Shown here in pieces: positions 5,592 through 7,715 of a DNA stretch of 7,715 nt (within the stretch, counting starts at the first letter, position 1; every line of letters begins with the position of its first letter). Below the pieces are notes generated by a model. It saw only the letters and a list, made by a program, of their open reading frames with translations. It ran no database searches and was not told the origin of the DNA. The translations under genes were made by a program, and so were the position numbers. The stretch comes from Desulfobacula sp. (GTDB lineage Bacteria > Desulfobacterota > Desulfobacteria > Desulfobacterales > Desulfobacteraceae). The stretch spans positions 1 to 7,715 of the forward strand of contig JAOZRF010000122.1 in the NCBI GenBank assembly GCA_029940245.1. The letters are read 5' to 3'.

Positions 5592-7244
5592 ATGAAAGCT
5601 TTGATTCTTTCAGCAGGATTTGGTACAAGGCTATTACCCTATACTCAAAAAATCCCAAAGCCTTTGTTTACAATACTGTCTAAACCCGTACTTGAGCATG
5701 TCGTTCAACAACTTGTGGACAATGGGTGTGAACAGATTCTGATCAATACACATCATTTGCATGACCAGATAGAAGTCTTTGTCAAGCAACTCAGACATAT
5801 AGTTAACATTCAAACGATCTATGAACCTGTCATCTTAGATACCGGCGGAGCCATTGCCAATGCAAAACCTTTTTTAAAGGGCAGCCCTTTTTTTGTTATT
5901 AATGCTGACATTATTTCAAATGTTGACTTAAAAAAGGTGTATGCTTTTCATAAAAAATCAAATACCCTGGTAACCCTGGTTCTTCATGATTATAACAAAT
6001 TTAATAAAGTCAAAATTGACAGCCATGGATATGTCCAGAATTTTGAATCAAAAACAAATAGCCTTGCCTTTACAGGCATCCAGGTTTTATCTCCCAAAAT
6101 TTATGATTATTTTCCCAATAAAAAAATTTTTTCAAGCATAAAGGTATATCAAAATCTCTGTAGACAAAAACAGATAAGCGCATTTGTAAAAAAAAATATC
6201 TTCTGGTCAGATATCGGGACAAAAAATACCTATTCAATGACCTCCCTTCAGATACTTTCCGCAGACCAGTTTCAAATTAAACAGAACAAAATAAAAGAAA
6301 TTCAGATTGACAAACTTGCCGGCGACGGGTCAGATAGACGTTGGTACAGAACAACATATAAAAACCGGTCTTTTATTATCTCAGATCATGGCATTTGCAT
6401 GCCCAAAACTGAAGCTCTTTTACAACTTAACGCCTTTGTTCATATTGGCACCCATCTTTTTTCAAAGGGAATTTTTGTCCCCCGAATCCTGAACCATGAC
6501 GTACTTTCCGGGATGGTTATTCTTGAGGACCTGGGCGATGAGCATCTTGAGGCCCGGATCAAACAAAAAAATGATGCCCGGTTCACTCTAAAACTATATA
6601 AAAAAGTGATAGATTGCCTCATCGATTTTTCAATCAAAGGCATTAAAGGATTTAAAAAACAATGGACGTATCAGACCGAAACCTATTCAAAAAAACTTAT
6701 TATTGAAAAAGAATGCAAATATTTTTGGGAAGCATTCATTAGAAAATATTTAAAACTGAATCTTCCAGTTAAAGAGTTTTTAAATGAATTTAACCATATT
6801 GCAGACCAGGCACTGAAACACGAATTCAAAGGCTTAATGCACCGTGACCTGCAGTCAAAAAATATTATGATCAAAAATGACCAGGTTTTTTTTATTGATT
6901 TTCAATCGGCACGGCTTGGGCCTTTGCAATATGATCTTGCATCTTTACTGATTGACCCCTATATGAATCTTAACGATCAAATAAAAAATGATCTTCTGCA
7001 ATACACCACAAAAAAATTAAAATTAACTCCAAAGGAAACCCAGGACTTTTTAGACTGCTACCATTATTGCTGCCTGACACGAAATTTACAAATTCTTGGA
7101 GCGTTCAGCTTTTTAAGTTTAGCTAAAAAGAAAAAACAATTTGAATACTATATTCCAGATGCTGTAAGATCGTTAAAAAAAATCATCAAAGGGTTGAATA
7201 CAAACAAACTTCCCAAGTTATCCAACCTTGTTCAAGACCTATAA
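5592..7244 (+). CDS. Bifunctional MurU-AmgK-like fusion: MurNAc-1-phosphate uridylyltransferase plus MurNAc/GlcNAc kinase
   Basis: A 550-residue two-domain cytoplasmic protein. Residues 1 to about 225 form a sugar-phosphate nucleotidyltransferase: L-S-A-G-F-G-T-R-L-L-P at 6-16 with K23 of P-K-P-L, D-T-G-G at 83-86, I-N-A-D with metal-binding D106, and W-S-D-I-G-T with D207. Residues about 238-545 form an aminoglycoside-phosphotransferase-fold kinase like AmgK: G-D-G-S-D-R-R-W-Y-R at 244-253, L-E-D-L-G-D at 311-316, catalytic H-R-D (D419) with N424, D-F-Q with metal-binding D436, then G-P-L-Q-Y-D-L-A-S-L-L and a late R-N-L-Q-I-L-G segment typical of AmgK. The inferred job is MurNAc + ATP to MurNAc-1-P, then UTP to UDP-MurNAc, bypassing de novo synthesis. 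No clear Shine-Dalgarno precedes the ATG, which lies four bases after the plsB stop, so translation is probably coupled. Other sugar specificities remain possible. Confidence 0.8.
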   Translation: MKALILSAGFGTRLLPYTQKIPKPLFTILSKPVLEHVVQQLVDNGCEQILINTHHLHDQIEVFVKQLRHIVNIQTIYEPVILDTGGAIANAKPFLKGSPFFVINADIISNVDLKKVYAFHKKSNTLVTLVLHDYNKFNKVKIDSHGYVQNFESKTNSLAFTGIQVLSPKIYDYFPNKKIFSSIKVYQNLCRQKQISAFVKKNIFWSDIGTKNTYSMTSLQILSADQFQIKQNKIKEIQIDKLAGDGSDRRWYRTTYKNRSFIISDHGICMPKTEALLQLNAFVHIGTHLFSKGIFVPRILNHDVLSGMVILEDLGDEHLEARIKQKNDARFTLKLYKKVIDCLIDFSIKGIKGFKKQWTYQTETYSKKLIIEKECKYFWEAFIRKYLKLNLPVKEFLNEFNHIADQALKHEFKGLMHRDLQSKNIMIKNDQVFFIDFQSARLGPLQYDLASLLIDPYMNLNDQIKNDLLQYTTKKLKLTPKETQDFLDCYHYCCLTRNLQILGAFSFLSLAKKKKQFEYYIPDAVRSLKKIIKGLNTNKLPKLSNLVQDL

Positions 7245-7256
7245 GGAGTTGTTTAC

Positions 7257-7715
7257 ATGGAAAAAATAAATATCATGATCAATGGCCTGCCCGGTAAGAT
7301 TGCCGGCAAAATGGTCCAGTTCGCCATTGCAGATGAAAGGTTTAATGTTATTCCCTTTTCCCTCACGGGCCAGGAAATAGAAAACAAAATCCACACAATT
7401 GATTCAATGCGTTTTGAACTTGTCAAACCAGACACCCGGGATAAAAAAATACAGGAAATCAAGTCATACTTTGCTTCATTTATTGCCATTGATTATACAC
7501 ACCCTTCGGCAGTTAACAAAAATGCGCTTTTTTATACCCGGAACCTGATCCCTTTTGTCATGGGTACAACAGGAGGTGACAGGGAAAAACTTGAACAGGT
7601 TGTAAAAAATTCTTCAACTCCGGCTGTCATTGCACCCAATATGGCCAAACAGATTGTCGGGTTTCAGGCCATGATGGAATATGCGGCAAACACCTTTCCC
7701 AATCTTTTTGAGGGA
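7257..7715 (+). CDS. dapB: 4-hydroxy-tetrahydrodipicolinate reductase, plant type, N-terminal part (cut by window edge)
   Basis: The first 153 codons of a DapB that reduces the dipicolinate intermediate with NAD(P)H in the diaminopimelate/lysine pathway, supplying peptidoglycan cross-links and lysine. Visible motifs are a short beta strand and G-L-P-G-K-I-A (residues 10-16, dinucleotide-binding loop), I-D-Y-T-H-P at about 79-84, M-G-T-T-G-G-D-R-E at about 102-110 and I-A-P-N-M-A-K-Q at about 125-132. The G-T-T-G-G-D-R-E and A-P-N-M-x-K-Q forms, and the acidic-poor H-P after D-Y-T, match the narrow plant-type DapB clade better than the common bacterial form with A-P-N-F-S. AAGGAG (7243-7248) overlaps the stop of the preceding gene and lies eight bases before the ATG, so the gene belongs to the plsB operon. 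The catalytic and C-terminal parts are outside the window. Confidence 0.9.
   Translation, partial: MEKINIMINGLPGKIAGKMVQFAIADERFNVIPFSLTGQEIENKIHTIDSMRFELVKPDTRDKKIQEIKSYFASFIAIDYTHPSAVNKNALFYTRNLIPFVMGTTGGDREKLEQVVKNSSTPAVIAPNMAKQIVGFQAMMEYAANTFPNLFEG

Noticed and set aside
5592..7244. Choline kinase/phosphocholine cytidylyltransferase (LicC-LicA type) fusion
   Set aside because: The kinase half has G-D-x-S-x-R-R-x-Y-R, D-F-Q and R-N-L-Q-I-L-G features of AmgK and lacks the choline kinase H-N-D-L and D-W/F-E-Y pattern.
5592..7244. Two separate genes joined by a sequencing error
   Set aside because: The frame is continuous through the linker at about codons 225-238, with no internal stop and no good start with a ribosome site between the domains.
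1..7715. tRNA, rRNA or riboswitch
   Set aside because: No cloverleaf, conserved rRNA segment or recognised riboswitch core was found in the short spacers.

Overview
The window is an AT-rich, tightly packed stretch of a Gram-negative bacterial chromosome. It holds six protein genes, of which hisC and dapB are cut by the window edges, and the genes are separated by short spacers. A PlsB-type membrane acyltransferase, a Pseudomonas-like MurNAc salvage enzyme and a plant-type DapB together suggest a member of the Desulfobacterota, perhaps Desulfobacteraceae of the Desulfobacula kind. That placement is inferred from gene content and style, not proven. No rRNA, tRNA, CRISPR array, phage gene or transposase is visible.

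Layout: (1) 1-330, minus strand: N-terminal part of histidinol-phosphate aminotransferase (hisC). (2) 331-579: divergent spacer with an inverted-repeat-bounded, MITE-like block (410-552) and further nested repeats. (3) 580-2434, plus strand: a two-gene unit, a NamZ/DUF1343-family exo-beta-N-acetylmuramidase without signal peptide and an overlapping RNase H protein. It ends in a strong hairpin that can terminate transcription from both sides. (4) 2468-2734, minus strand: a small two-helix membrane protein with a charged coiled-coil tail. (5) 2735-2941: divergent spacer with a short palindrome. (6) 2942-7715 and beyond, plus strand: an apparent operon of plsB (glycerol-3-phosphate acyltransferase), a fused nucleotidyltransferase-kinase and dapB of the plant type, with gaps of 4 and 12 bases.

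The most interesting theme is peptidoglycan sugar salvage. The 550-residue protein at 5592-7244 reads as MurU (MurNAc-1-phosphate uridylyltransferase) fused to AmgK (anomeric MurNAc/GlcNAc kinase). One polypeptide could therefore turn MurNAc into UDP-MurNAc. About 4 kb upstream lies a NamZ-family protein whose known relatives release MurNAc from the non-reducing end of peptidoglycan fragments; here it looks cytoplasmic. Together they could form a short route from peptidoglycan fragment to UDP-MurNAc. The downstream dapB supplies diaminopimelate/lysine and plsB starts phospholipid synthesis, so the second operon is largely about envelope building. The link between the two units is an inference from function and proximity; they are not in one transcript.
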